A stretch of DNA of 64,000 bases from Actinocatenispora thailandica (lineage in GTDB: Bacteria > Actinomycetota > Actinomycetes > Mycobacteriales > Micromonosporaceae), in contig NZ_AP023355.1 of the NCBI RefSeq assembly GCF_016865425.1, forward strand, positions 6,384,198 to 6,448,197. The letters run 5' to 3'. Shown piece after piece: positions 1-7,663 of this stretch; the stretch's first letter is position 1, and every line of letters starts with the position of its first letter. A program made the position numbers and the translations under genes. The notes under the pieces are model-generated. The model did not search any database. It had not been told where the DNA came from and saw only the letters and a list, made by a program, of their open reading frames with translations.

Positions 1-340
1 CCCCGGCGGCGTTGCCGGCGACCGCGACGTCGGTGCCGCCGCCGAGGCCACCCTTCGGTACGTCGAAGCGCCAGGAGCCGTCCGTGGCCAGCGTCACGGT
101 GATCGTCGAGGTCGGCTTCCGGCCGCCGGGCGAGTACTCGTACCGCGCCACGTACCGCTTGTCCGCGGCCGCGGCGACCAGGCCGGCGAGCCGGTCGGCC
201 GGGCTGCCCTCGTCGTGCGCGGCCGGCGTCGGCGACTCGGTCGGGGTCGTCGGTGCCTTCGCCCCGCCACCACAGCCGGTCAGCAGCGGTGTTGCGGCGA
301 CGAGCAACGCGGAGGTCAGGGCAGCGGTCCGGGTACGCAC
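1..340 (-). CDS. putative secreted lipoprotein, C-terminus beyond window
   Basis: The frame is open from a GTG at 340 down to the window edge, so only the first 113 residues are seen. The N-terminus has arginines, a hydrophobic stretch and a lipobox Leu-Thr-Gly-Cys (Cys about residue 22), followed by a glycine and then a threonine/proline-rich linker, as in lipoproteins exported and anchored to the outer face of the membrane. After the linker comes a segment with alternating polar and hydrophobic residues (TSTITVTLATDGSW), suggestive of a beta-rich domain. An ATG eight bases upstream is in another frame and stops quickly, so GTG 340 is preferred. It is divergent from the aspartate kinase gene. 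Function unknown. Confidence 0.7.
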   Translation of the reverse strand, partial: MRTRTAALTSALLVAATPLLTGCGGGAKAPTTPTESPTPAAHDEGSPADRLAGLVAAAADKRYVARYEYSPGGRKPTSTITVTLATDGSWRFDVPKGGLGGGTDVAVAGNAAG

Positions 341-566
341 TCGATCATTGTGGGTGCCGCGGGCCCGGATCCCCGGGATGCCACGCAGGGCCGCGCCCCG
401 GGACCTCGGCCGGCACGCGCGGCATACCACACCATCCTGGGCGTACCGCGTGTGAGCGATTCGTCGCATGCTGGGACGTGGGGTGGCCGGAACCGGCCCG
501 GCCGGTACCCTGGCAGCGCCAGATCGACCTGAGGGCCATCCGGGCACCCTCGCAGAAGGGGTAGGT

Positions 567-1832
567 GTGACACTCGTCGTCCAGAAGTACGGCGGCTCAT
601 CGGTCGCCGACGCGGAGCGGATCAAGCGGGTCGCCGAGCGCATCGTCTCGGCCCGCAAAGCCGGCGACGACGTGGCGGTCGTGGTCTCCGCGATGGGCGA
701 CACCACCGACGAACTGCTCGACCTGGCCCACCAGGTGTCCCCGCTGCCGCCCGGCCGGGAGATGGACATGCTGCTCACCTCCGGTGAGCGCATCTCGATG
801 GCGCTGCTGGCGATGGCGATCCACAACCTCGGCTACGAGGCGCGCTCCTTCACCGGCTCGCAGGCCGGCGTGATCACCACCTCGTCGCACGGCAAGGCGC
901 GGATCATCGACGTGACGCCGGGCCGGCTGCAGAGCGCGATCGACGAGGGCGCGGTCGCGATCCTGGCCGGATTCCAGGGCATCGCGCAGGACACCAAGGA
1001 CATCACCACCCTCGGCCGGGGCGGTTCGGACACCACCGCGGTGGCGCTGGCCGCCGCGATGCACGCCGACCAGTGCGAGATCTACACCGACGTGGACGGC
1101 GTGTTCACCGCCGACCCGCGCATCGTGCCGACCGCGCACAAGCTCGATACCGTGACGTACGAGGAGATGCTGGAACTGGCCGCGTCCGGCGCGAAGGTGC
1201 TGCACCTGCGCGCCGTGGAGTACGCCCGCCGGTTCAACATGCCGATCCATGTCCGCTCGTCGTACTCGACCAAGCCCGGCACGATCGTCGCCGGCTCGAT
1301 GGAGGATCTTCCCGTGGAACAGGCACTGATCTCAGGGGTCGCGCACGACCGCAGCGAAGCCAAGATCACCGTCCTGTCGGTGCCGGACGAGCCGGGCCGG
1401 GCGGCGAAGATCTTCCAGGTCGTCACCGACGCCGAGATCAACATCGACATGATCGTGCAGAACGTGTCGACCAAGGCGACCGGCCGCACCGACATCTCGT
1501 TCACGCTGCCGAAGACCGACGGCGCCGCCGCGATGACCGCGCTGCAGAAGACGCGCGACGAGATCGGCTTCGAGGGCCTGCTGTTCGACGACCACATCGG
1601 CAAGGTGTCGCTGGTCGGCGCCGGGATGCGATCGAACCCGGGCGTCGCGGCGACGTTCTTCCGGGCGCTGTCCGAGGCCGGGGTCAACATCGAGATGATC
1701 TCCACGTCCGAGATCCGGGTCTCCGTGGTGTGCCGGGACACCGACCTCGACGAGGCGGTCCGCGCGCTGCACGAGGCGTTCGACCTCGGCGGCGACGAGG
1801 AAGCGGTGGTCTACGCCGGCACCGGTCGGTGA
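567..1832 (+). CDS. lysC: aspartate kinase
   Basis: Phosphorylates L-aspartate to aspartyl-4-phosphate, the first committed step of lysine, methionine, threonine and diaminopimelate synthesis. 421 residues, the usual length. It begins [13 protein letters not shown], the N-terminal kinase signature (KYGGSS), and has the [16 protein letters not shown] nucleotide/aspartate-binding motif about residues 150-165, followed by two C-terminal ACT domains (from about residue 265) that normally bind lysine and threonine. The GTG at 567 is chosen because protein homology starts there and AGAAGGGG lies just upstream; an in-frame start at 468 would add 33 unconserved residues. The asd gene follows after 4 bases, so the two are surely co-transcribed. 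An internal start giving the separate beta subunit is known in relatives but was not examined here. Confidence 0.97.
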   Translation: MTLVVQKYGGSSVADAERIKRVAERIVSARKAGDDVAVVVSAMGDTTDELLDLAHQVSPLPPGREMDMLLTSGERISMALLAMAIHNLGYEARSFTGSQAGVITTSSHGKARIIDVTPGRLQSAIDEGAVAILAGFQGIAQDTKDITTLGRGGSDTTAVALAAAMHADQCEIYTDVDGVFTADPRIVPTAHKLDTVTYEEMLELAASGAKVLHLRAVEYARRFNMPIHVRSSYSTKPGTIVAGSMEDLPVEQALISGVAHDRSEAKITVLSVPDEPGRAAKIFQVVTDAEINIDMIVQNVSTKATGRTDISFTLPKTDGAAAMTALQKTRDEIGFEGLLFDDHIGKVSLVGAGMRSNPGVAATFFRALSEAGVNIEMISTSEIRVSVVCRDTDLDEAVRALHEAFDLGGDEEAVVYAGTGR

Positions 1833-1836
1833 CGCG

Positions 1837-2919
1837 GTGGCCCCGAACGAGCCGGCCAGAGCCGCCGCGCCGGCGCCGTGCCTGGCCGTCGTCGGCGCCA
1901 CCGGTGCGGTGGGCCGGGTGGTGTGCGAGCTGCTGTCGTCCCGCAGGGACGTCTGGGGTGAGATCCGGCTGATCGCCTCCGCGCGCTCGGCCGGCCGCAC
2001 CCTGCCGGTCCGCGGCGAGCAGCTGACGGTACGAGAGCTCGCCCCGGCGGCGTTCGACGGCGTCGACGTCGCGCTGTTCGACGTCCCGGACGAGGTGGCC
2101 GCCGAGTGGGTGCCGGTCGCCGTCGAGCGCGGCGCGACCGTGGTGGACAACTCCGCCGCGTTCCGGCTGGATCCGGACGTGCCGCTGGTCGTGCCGGAGG
2201 TCAACCCGGAGCGGATCCGGGCCCGCGGCAAGGGCGTCGTCGCGAACCCGAACTGCACCACGCTGGCGATGATCGTGGCGATCGGTGCCCTGCACCGGGA
2301 GTACGGGCTGCGCGAGCTGATCATCTCCAGCTACCAGGCCGCGTCCGGGGCCGGCCAGTCCGGCATCGACACGCTGCACGACCAGGTGACGAAGGTGTCC
2401 GGGGACCGCACCGTCGGGACCCGGGCCGGCGACGTGCGGCGCACCGTCGGCGACGAGCTCGGCCCGTTCCCGGCGCCGCTGGCACTCAACGTGGTGCCGT
2501 GGGCCGGTTCGCTGCGCGACCACGGCTGGTCGTCGGAGGAGCTCAAGCTGCGCAACGAGTCCCGCAAGATCCTCGGCCTGCCCGACCTGAAGGTGTCCGC
2601 CACCTGCGTCCGGGTGCCGGTGGTGACCGGGCACTCGGTGTCCGTGCACGCCGTGTTCGGCGCCGAGGTGACCGCCGAGGACGCGCAGGAGATCATCAAG
2701 CAGGCGCCCGGGGTGGTGCTGGTCGACGACCCCGGCGAGGGAGAGTTTCCGACCCCGGCCGACGCCGTCGGTACCGACCCGACCTGGGCCGGCCGGGTCC
2801 GCCGGGCGCTGGACGACCCGCGCGCGCTGGACCTGTTCCTGGTCGGCGACAACCTGCGCAAGGGCGCCGCGCTCAACACCGTGCAGATCGCCGAACTGAT
2901 CGCCGCCGAACCCCACTGA
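1837..2919 (+). CDS. asd: aspartate-semialdehyde dehydrogenase
   Basis: Reduces aspartyl-4-phosphate with NADPH to aspartate semialdehyde, the step after aspartate kinase. 360 residues starting at GTG 1837, four bases after the lysC stop. The NADP-binding loop GATGAVG is at about residues 20-26 and the catalytic cysteine is Cys140 in ANPNCTT; the conserved SSYQAASGAG stretch follows about 30 residues later and a C-terminal histidine region is present. Length and motifs are those of the bacterial enzyme. The lysC-asd pair is a common actinobacterial operon. Downstream lies a short GC-rich tandem repeat and a convergent gene. Confidence 0.97.
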   Translation: MAPNEPARAAAPAPCLAVVGATGAVGRVVCELLSSRRDVWGEIRLIASARSAGRTLPVRGEQLTVRELAPAAFDGVDVALFDVPDEVAAEWVPVAVERGATVVDNSAAFRLDPDVPLVVPEVNPERIRARGKGVVANPNCTTLAMIVAIGALHREYGLRELIISSYQAASGAGQSGIDTLHDQVTKVSGDRTVGTRAGDVRRTVGDELGPFPAPLALNVVPWAGSLRDHGWSSEELKLRNESRKILGLPDLKVSATCVRVPVVTGHSVSVHAVFGAEVTAEDAQEIIKQAPGVVLVDDPGEGEFPTPADAVGTDPTWAGRVRRALDDPRALDLFLVGDNLRKGAALNTVQIAELIAAEPH

Positions 2920-2971
2920 CGCAGGTTCCGGGTCGACGCTGGTTCGGTACTGGCGGGGCCAGCTCGGCGCC

Positions 2972-3042
2972 GGTTCGCGGCGCCGGTTCGCGGCGCCGGT
3001 TCGCGGCGCCGGTTCGCGGCGCCGGTTCGCGGCGCCGGTTCG
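2972..3042. repeat. 13-bp tandem repeat between convergent genes
   Basis: The unit GGTTCGCGGCGCC begins at 2972, 2985, 2998, 3011, 3024 and 3037, giving five perfect copies and a sixth that diverges after its first bases. Related GGCGCCGGTTCGCGGCGC motifs flank it at about 3073. Each unit contains the palindrome GGCGCC. It lies between the stop of asd and the stop of the minus-strand gene at 3096, where terminators would be expected. The period is not a multiple of three, so it is unlikely to be coding. Confidence 0.85.
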
Positions 3043-3095
3043 CCGGGCAGTCGGCCCGGTTGCCGGGCCGATCCGGCGCCGGTTCGCGGCGCTGG

Positions 3096-4034
3096 TCAGC
3101 GCTGGTAGCGGGCGGCCATCGCGGTGAACACCGCCCGCCGGGTCCGCGCCCCGTCGGCGCCGACGCCGACCACGCCGTACGAGCCGAGGTCGGCGTCGCC
3201 GGTGCGCAGGAAGTCGGCGAAGGTGAACCAGAGCGCGGTGTGCACGCCCACCGCCTCGAACACGTCGAGCAGTTCGGTCAGGTACCGCACCTGCTCCTGC
3301 TCGTCGCGCACCGCACCGTCGGGCGGTTGCCAGGCGTTGCCGCCACGGTCGGCGGCTCCCCGGTACGGGCAGGTGCCGAACTCGGTGACCGCCACCGGCT
3401 TGCCATACCCGAACTGCTCCAGCAGCAGCTCGCGGTAGCTCGCGGCGTTGTGCGCGGTGCGGTAGGCGTCGACTCCGACGAGGTCGTACGGCGTCCAGTC
3501 GACCGTCTCCCACGCGCCGGACGCGTAGCTGACCGCGCCGCCGAAGACGGCCCGGACCCGGGCGACGGTCGCCGCGAGGAACTCGTTCACCCGTTCCGCG
3601 ACCGGGCCCAGCGACAGCCACCAGTCCAGGTCCGCGGTGGCGATCGCGGCCAGCCGGTCCCGGTAGGTGTCGCCGGGCAGGAACCCGGCGCCGAACAGGC
3701 TCAGCTCGCAGCCGGTGAGGTAGACCACGTCGGCGCCGCGCCGGCGCAGCCGCTCGGCCCGGACCGCACCGTTGACGAACAGCTCGGTCATCCCGGCCGG
3801 CGGCAGGTCGACCGGGAACGGGCAGTACCAGATTCGCAGGCCGCGCTTCGCCGCCGCCCCGGCCGCGACGTCGAGCCGATCCAGGTCGCCGCCGGAGATG
3901 CGTACCGTGTCGCAGTGCAGGTCGGCGGCGATCGTGCCCATGTCGCGCCGCACCGTGTCGGGGTCGAACCCGGGCCGGCTGGCCAAACCGGGCAGGAACC
4001 CGGTGTCGTAGTTGATCCCGCGACCGTGCATCAC
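3096..4034 (-). CDS. TIM-barrel glycoside-hydrolase-like protein
   Basis: 312 residues (313 codons). It has the look of a (beta/alpha)8 glycosidase: MHGRGINYDTGF at the start, repeated strand-helix pattern, GVDAYR, and a glutamate in VAVTEFGTCPYRG that is well placed to be the catalytic nucleophile at the end of a strand, then WFTFADF near the C-terminus. Homologues in actinomycetes are often labelled 'abortive infection protein', a label with little functional support. There is no signal peptide, so it should be cytoplasmic. GTG 4034 overlaps the stop of the TetR gene by four bases (GTGA); an ATG at 4031 is an alternative. Translational coupling suggests the two genes work together. Substrate unknown. 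Confidence 0.75.
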   Translation of the reverse strand: MMHGRGINYDTGFLPGLASRPGFDPDTVRRDMGTIAADLHCDTVRISGGDLDRLDVAAGAAAKRGLRIWYCPFPVDLPPAGMTELFVNGAVRAERLRRRGADVVYLTGCELSLFGAGFLPGDTYRDRLAAIATADLDWWLSLGPVAERVNEFLAATVARVRAVFGGAVSYASGAWETVDWTPYDLVGVDAYRTAHNAASYRELLLEQFGYGKPVAVTEFGTCPYRGAADRGGNAWQPPDGAVRDEQEQVRYLTELLDVFEAVGVHTALWFTFADFLRTGDADLGSYGVVGVGADGARTRRAVFTAMAARYQR

Positions 4035-4837
4035 TCGTCTCTGCTGGGATCGTCGGACGTCGCGGTGTCGGTCCCGCCAGCGGGCACCGACCCCCGGGCG
4101 ACACCGGGTGACGCGGCCCCGGCACCGGTCTCGCCGAGCGCGTCGGGCGGTGTGGTCTCGGCGTGCGTCTCGCCGAGCGCGTCGGGCGAAGTGGTCCCGG
4201 CAGCGGTCCCGCTGGCGGTGGACCCGGCGCCGGTCTCGTCGAGCCCCTGGATGCCGCGGGCCAGCAGGTCGAAGGCGAGCTCGACGTCGGCGGCGAGGGC
4301 GCGGGCCGCGTCGACCGGCGGAACGCTCCCGGCCAGGCGCCGGAAGTACGCCTGCTGGATCGTCAGCGCGGTCGCGGCGAGCTGGGCGGCGACCAGCTCG
4401 GCGACGCGTTGCCCGTACGCCGGGGCCAGCGCGGCGGCGAGCGCCGCCTGTTGCCGGTGCCGCCGGGCGTGTGCCGCGGCGCCGAGCGTCGGGTTGTCGA
4501 CGATCACCCGGATGCGGGTGAGCAGGTCGGCGATCTCGGGGCCGGTGGGCGTCTCGGCCGCGAGCGCACGGTAGTGGCCGCGGAGCGCGGTGACGGGGTC
4601 CTCGTCGGGGCGCCGGGCATCGACGACGCCGGCCAGGTCCTCGTCGCCGACGTCCTGCACGACCAGCGACTCCTTGGTCGGGAAGTAGCCGAACAGGCTG
4701 GCGCGGGAGACGTCGGCGGCGCTGGCGATCTCGGTCATCGTGACGGCGTCGAAGCCGCGCTCGGCGAACAGCCGGAGCGCGACCTCGGTGATGCGGTGGC
4801 GAGTCTGCGCCTTCTTGCGTTCCCGGAGCCCGGTCAT
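4031..4837 (-). CDS. TetR-family transcriptional regulator with low-complexity tail
   Basis: 268 residues. Residues about 10-56 form the TetR helix-turn-helix (ITEVALRLFAERGFDAVTMTEIASAADVSR in part, then LFGYFPTKE), and the middle is the helical ligand/dimer domain. Unusually, the last 60 residues or so are an acidic, Ala/Gly/Thr/Pro-rich tail with repeated PDALGET units, encoded by a direct repeat at about 4125-4200. The gene is followed with a 4-base overlap by the TIM-barrel gene, so it probably regulates that gene and itself. A candidate promoter is the AT-richer stretch 4850-4880 before the ATG. The effector is unknown. Confidence 0.88.
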   Translation of the reverse strand: MTGLRERKKAQTRHRITEVALRLFAERGFDAVTMTEIASAADVSRASLFGYFPTKESLVVQDVGDEDLAGVVDARRPDEDPVTALRGHYRALAAETPTGPEIADLLTRIRVIVDNPTLGAAAHARRHRQQAALAAALAPAYGQRVAELVAAQLAATALTIQQAYFRRLAGSVPPVDAARALAADVELAFDLLARGIQGLDETGAGSTASGTAAGTTSPDALGETHAETTPPDALGETGAGAASPGVARGSVPAGGTDTATSDDPSRDE

Positions 4838-4886
4838 GCCGGGAGCTTAAATCAGACTCGATGCAAAAACAAACTGAGTCCAGAGT

Positions 4887-5405
4887 TCAGTGCGTGGCCA
4901 CCACGGTGGCGCAGCAGGCCAGGTAGAGCAGCTGTTCGAGGGTTCGGGGCAGCAGCGCGGTGTGCAGCCCGACGCGGTGCCGGGCGGCGTACACGTTGGC
5001 CGGGAACACCGCGAGCAGCAGCAGGCCGAGGCAGGCGGCGGCGAGCCGGTCGGTCACCGGTACCAGCAGGCCGACCGCGCCGAGCGCCTCCAGCGCGCCG
5101 GTGAGCCCGACCAGCAGGGCGGGCCGGGGCAGCCGCGGCGGCACCATCGCCGCCAGCTGGGCCTTCGGCGGGCCGAGCCGACCGGACGCGGCGACGAGGA
5201 ACAGCAACGCGAGCCCCACCCGTACCGGGGTGCGCCAGCCGTCGAGTGCCGGCACGGCCAGGCCGATCGCGGCGGTACCGAGCGCACCGACCAGCAGCGC
5301 GGTCAGCGTGATGTTCCCGAGCACCAGCCGGAGCAGCCGCGGCGGCGCTTTCCGTGCGGCGGTACCGGACGCGCGGGACGGGGGTCGTTCGGTGGTGGCG
5401 GTCAT
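4887..5405 (-). CDS. DoxX-family membrane protein
   Basis: 172 residues with four predicted hydrophobic segments (about residues 22-44, 53-70, 88-112 and 118-138), the arrangement of DoxX-like small membrane proteins, some of which act in quinone or redox balance. The ATG at 5405 is chosen over an in-frame start nine codons upstream because GGGAGG sits six bases before it. It is divergent from a TetR regulator across a 90-bp region with a duplicated motif, the usual layout of a regulator and its target. Substrate unknown. Confidence 0.8.
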   Translation of the reverse strand: MTATTERPPSRASGTAARKAPPRLLRLVLGNITLTALLVGALGTAAIGLAVPALDGWRTPVRVGLALLFLVAASGRLGPPKAQLAAMVPPRLPRPALLVGLTGALEALGAVGLLVPVTDRLAAACLGLLLLAVFPANVYAARHRVGLHTALLPRTLEQLLYLACCATVVATH

Positions 5406-5420
5406 CGGGCCCTCCCTGGG

Positions 5421-5487
5421 GAATCTTGGCATTGCCTAGATTGCCTCGGCGACCGAATCTTGTCAATGGCTAGATCACGGGTAGAGT
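5421..5487. promoter_or_regulatory. divergent operator and promoter of doxX-like/tetR pair
   Basis: Two imperfect direct repeats occur in the intergenic region: GAATCTTGGCATTGCCTAGA at 5421-5440 and GAATCTTGTCAATGGCTAGA at 5455-5474, 34 bp apart. The second overlaps a good promoter for the tetR gene, TTGTCA at 5460-5465, a 16-bp spacer, and TAGAGT at 5482-5487, seven bases before the ATG, which suggests a leaderless mRNA. The duplicated motif is a natural candidate for the binding site of the adjacent TetR protein, controlling both directions. Confidence 0.55.
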
Positions 5488-5494
5488 GGGCGGC

Positions 5495-6025
5495 ATGGCG
5501 TACCACCACGGGCAGTTGCGGGAGGCGATCCTCGCCGCGGCCGTCGAGACGATCGAGGCCGGCGGCCTCGCCACCCTGAGCCTTCGCGACCTGGCCCGGC
5601 GGGCCGGCGTCTCGCACGCCGCACCGGCGCACCACTTCGGCGACCGGGCCGGCCTGCTCACCGCGCTCGCCGCGGACGGCTTCCGGCTGCTGTCCGATGC
5701 GCTGACCGAGGCCGGCGAGGACTTCCTGGAGCGCGGCGTCGCCTACGTGCGGTTCGGCACCCGGCACCGCGCCCACTTCCAGGTGATGTTCCGCCCCGAC
5801 CTGCACCGGCCGGACGACCCCGATCTCGTCGCGGCCCAGCAGCGAGCCTCCGACCTGCTCTACTCCGGTGCGGCGACCGTCGACGCGGACGCCAGCACCA
5901 CGGGACTCGCGGGATGGTCGCTCGTGCACGGGTTCACCTCGCTGTACAACGCGGGCGCACTGCCCGACCAGCCCGACGACGCGGAGGCGCTGGCCCGCCG
6001 GGTGGCCGCCCGCCTGATCCACTGA
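5495..6025 (+). CDS. TetR-family regulator, WHG-type C-terminal domain
   Basis: 176 residues. It starts MAYHHGQLREAIL, a typical opening of the TetR subgroup with a WHG C-terminal domain; the recognition region LSLRDLARRAGVSHAAPAHHFGDR covers residues about 30-53, and the characteristic Trp-x-x-Val-His-Gly (GWSLVHGFTSLYN) lies near residue 140. The ATG at 5495 is preferred over a start three codons earlier because of this conserved opening. It is divergent from the DoxX-like gene and is followed by a membrane protein gene that has its own promoter. It likely represses one or both neighbours. Confidence 0.9.
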   Translation: MAYHHGQLREAILAAAVETIEAGGLATLSLRDLARRAGVSHAAPAHHFGDRAGLLTALAADGFRLLSDALTEAGEDFLERGVAYVRFGTRHRAHFQVMFRPDLHRPDDPDLVAAQQRASDLLYSGAATVDADASTTGLAGWSLVHGFTSLYNAGALPDQPDDAEALARRVAARLIH

Positions 6026-6032
6026 CCGGTAC

Positions 6033-6087
6033 TTGCATTCCTAGGCTAATGCTATTAGCTTTACAGCTATCAAAGCTAGCTAAGGAG
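6033..6087 (+). promoter_or_regulatory. promoter with overlapping inverted repeat
   Basis: TTGCAT at 6033-6038 and TAGCTT at 6056-6061 are separated by 17 bp, a good housekeeping-type promoter in an AT-rich island. An inverted repeat, TAGCTTT at 6056-6062 and AAAGCTA at 6072-6078 with 9 bp between, covers the -10 element and start site, as a repressor operator would. A ribosome site AAGGAG (6082-6087) precedes the ATG at 6093. Confidence 0.55.
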
Positions 6088-6092
6088 TGCTC

Positions 6093-6746
6093 ATGACCAG
6101 CCCCGCCCTCCCCGCGACCCGCACCTGGTACCGCACCCTCGGCACCGCACCCGCCCTCGCCGGTATCGGCTTCGCGCTCTCCTGGGTGATCGGGCTGTCC
6201 GTGTCGTCCGTCTCCACCAGCCCGCACGCCACCGGCGCCGAGGTCATCGCCGACCTCGCCGGCCACACCGCCGCGCAGACCACCCAGTACCTGCTGACCG
6301 AGGGGCTGCCCGCCATCGGGATCGCGATCGTCGCGGTCGCCGTCGCCCGCCGCGCCCGGTCCACCGCCGGCCGCGCCCTCGCCGGTACCGGCCTGGTCGC
6401 CGCGCTGCTCTCCCTCGTCATGTGCGCGCTCGGCCTGCACCTCACCCTCTGGGACGCCCCGCACGGCGACGCCGCCACCGCCGGCACCCTGTTCGACACC
6501 ATCAGCCGGGTGGACGGCGTGAAAATGGCCCTGCTCGGCGCGATGGCCGCGATCGGGATCGCGCTCGCCGGACGCGGCCTGCCCCGGTGGGTCGCCTGGC
6601 TCGGCGCGGCCGTCGCCGGATCGATGGCGATCTGCGCCGTGGGCTACGTCTTCCTGCTGCCGCTCCCCGCGCAGGCCGCGATCGTCGCGCTGCCGTTGCT
6701 CATCGTCTGGATCACCGCCGCCGGCATCAGCTCCGGCCGCCGCTGA
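6093..6746 (+). CDS. multi-pass membrane protein of unknown function
   Basis: 217 residues with about six hydrophobic helices separated by short Arg-containing loops (for example ARRARSTAGR), typical of small integral membrane proteins in actinomycetes resembling DUF4386-type proteins. The ATG at 6093 has AAGGAG five bases upstream; a GTG two codons earlier overlaps that site and is less likely. It follows a TetR regulator gene by 67 bp that contain a separate promoter and an inverted repeat, so it may be that regulator's target. No catalytic motif is visible. Confidence 0.7.
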   Translation: MTSPALPATRTWYRTLGTAPALAGIGFALSWVIGLSVSSVSTSPHATGAEVIADLAGHTAAQTTQYLLTEGLPAIGIAIVAVAVARRARSTAGRALAGTGLVAALLSLVMCALGLHLTLWDAPHGDAATAGTLFDTISRVDGVKMALLGAMAAIGIALAGRGLPRWVAWLGAAVAGSMAICAVGYVFLLPLPAQAAIVALPLLIVWITAAGISSGRR

Positions 6747-6751
6747 CCCCA

Positions 6752-6949
6752 CATCCGGGGCGGCGCCGCTTCGGGGTTTGCGGTGTGCAGGCCACCTCTG
6801 CTCGCCGCTGTACTCGACATCCGCGGGCGGCGCCGCTTCGGGGTTGCGGCATGAAGGCCACCTCTGTTCGCCGCTGTACCCCACATCCGGGGCGGCGCCG
6901 CTTCGGGGTTGCGGCATGAAGGCCACCTCTGTTCGCCGCTGGACCCCGC
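6752..6949. repeat. three tandem 66-bp repeats
   Basis: Units begin with CATCCG at 6752, 6818 and 6884, exactly 66 bp apart. Each holds GGCGCCGCTTCGGGGTT, then GGCCACCTCTG and CGCCGCTG. The third unit runs directly into the left end of the inverted-repeat element that follows, so the 66-bp unit is in effect the element's terminal repeat copied in tandem. Two related units lie at the matching end of the second element (about 34590-34697). No gene is seen here. Confidence 0.85.
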
Positions 6950-7612
6950 GTGGGGGGATGCGAGGAGAGGGCTTCGCCCCCTCCTCGCGCTCCTTCCCCG
7001 CCAAGGGGGAAAAGCCCCCTTGGCGATCCCCCACCCAGCCCCCGGTGATGCTGCTCCTCGACGCCGGGCAACCGTCGAACAAGAGGCGGGTCTCGGCCCG
7101 GCCTTCCCACCACGACACCGCCCGCCACGCCAACCGCCCGCGGCGCCCAGGCCGCGCAGACCGACCACCAGCACCACACGAGCTTCCGACACGAGCCAGG
7201 CGGCGCCCGGCCCCGGGCACCGGCGCCCTGGCCTTCCGAAGCGAGCCAGGCGGCGTCCGGACCCGGGCACCGGGCCCCGACCTTCCGAAGCGAGCCAGGC
7301 GGGGTCCGGACCCGGGCACCGGGCCCCGACCTTCCGACGCGGGTCAGGCGGGGTCCGGACCCGGGCACCGGGCCCCGACCTTCCGACGCGGGTCAGGCGG
7401 GGTCCGGCCACGGGCACCGGGCCCCGAGGTTCCGAGGCGGGTCAGGCGGGGTCCGGATCTCGTCTCTGTTTGTCCGGCCGGGGGATCGCTAAGGGGCGAA
7501 GGCCCCCTTAGCGGGGGAGGGGTGTGGGGAGGGGGCGAAGTCCCCCTCCCCACGCTCCCCCACGCGGGGTCAAAGCGCACACAGAGGTGGCGTTCACCCC
7601 CGCACCCCGAAC
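6902..7612. mobile_element. MITE-like inverted-repeat element, copy A
   Basis: About 710 bp with imperfect terminal inverted repeats of 55-57 bp: the left end carries GGCCACCTCTGTTCGCCGCT then ACCCCGCGTGGGGG (to 6956), and the right end carries CCCCCACGCGGGGT then the complement of GCCACCTCTGTG (7556-7591). Inside are perfect hairpins such as CGCCAAGGGG/CCCCTTGGCG near 7010 and a 49-bp tandem repeat (about 7190-7450). A closely similar copy in opposite orientation is at 34060-34697. Neither encodes a convincing protein; long frames on both strands are products of base composition. It resembles a non-autonomous element, but I see no clear target duplication and no transposase. Confidence 0.6.
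7190..7450. repeat. 49-bp tandem repeat inside element A
   Basis: The core GGGCACCGG recurs at 7215, 7265, 7314, 7363 and 7412, a period of 49-50 bp, with the rest of each unit (ACCTTCCGA.GCG.G.CAGGCGG) strongly conserved. The other element copy has only about two units. Copy number thus differs between the two elements, as expected of a length-variable tandem repeat. Confidence 0.75.
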
Positions 7613-7663
7613 CCCGGCCCACGGAAGGAAGGCGCACCCCCGTACCGGCACGACGACCGGACG

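Noticed and set aside
3096-4034. Phage abortive-infection system
   Set aside because: The label often attached to these proteins is not backed by a known abortive-infection domain; the sequence looks like a TIM-barrel glycosidase.
7190-7450. CRISPR array or coding repeat in the 49-bp units
   Set aside because: There are no unique spacers, and the period breaks any reading frame.
6750-7660. Several open frames of 80 to 300 codons on both strands
   Set aside because: They overlap one another in all frames within a repeat element, lack ribosome sites and give Pro/Arg-rich sequence typical of GC-rich non-coding DNA.
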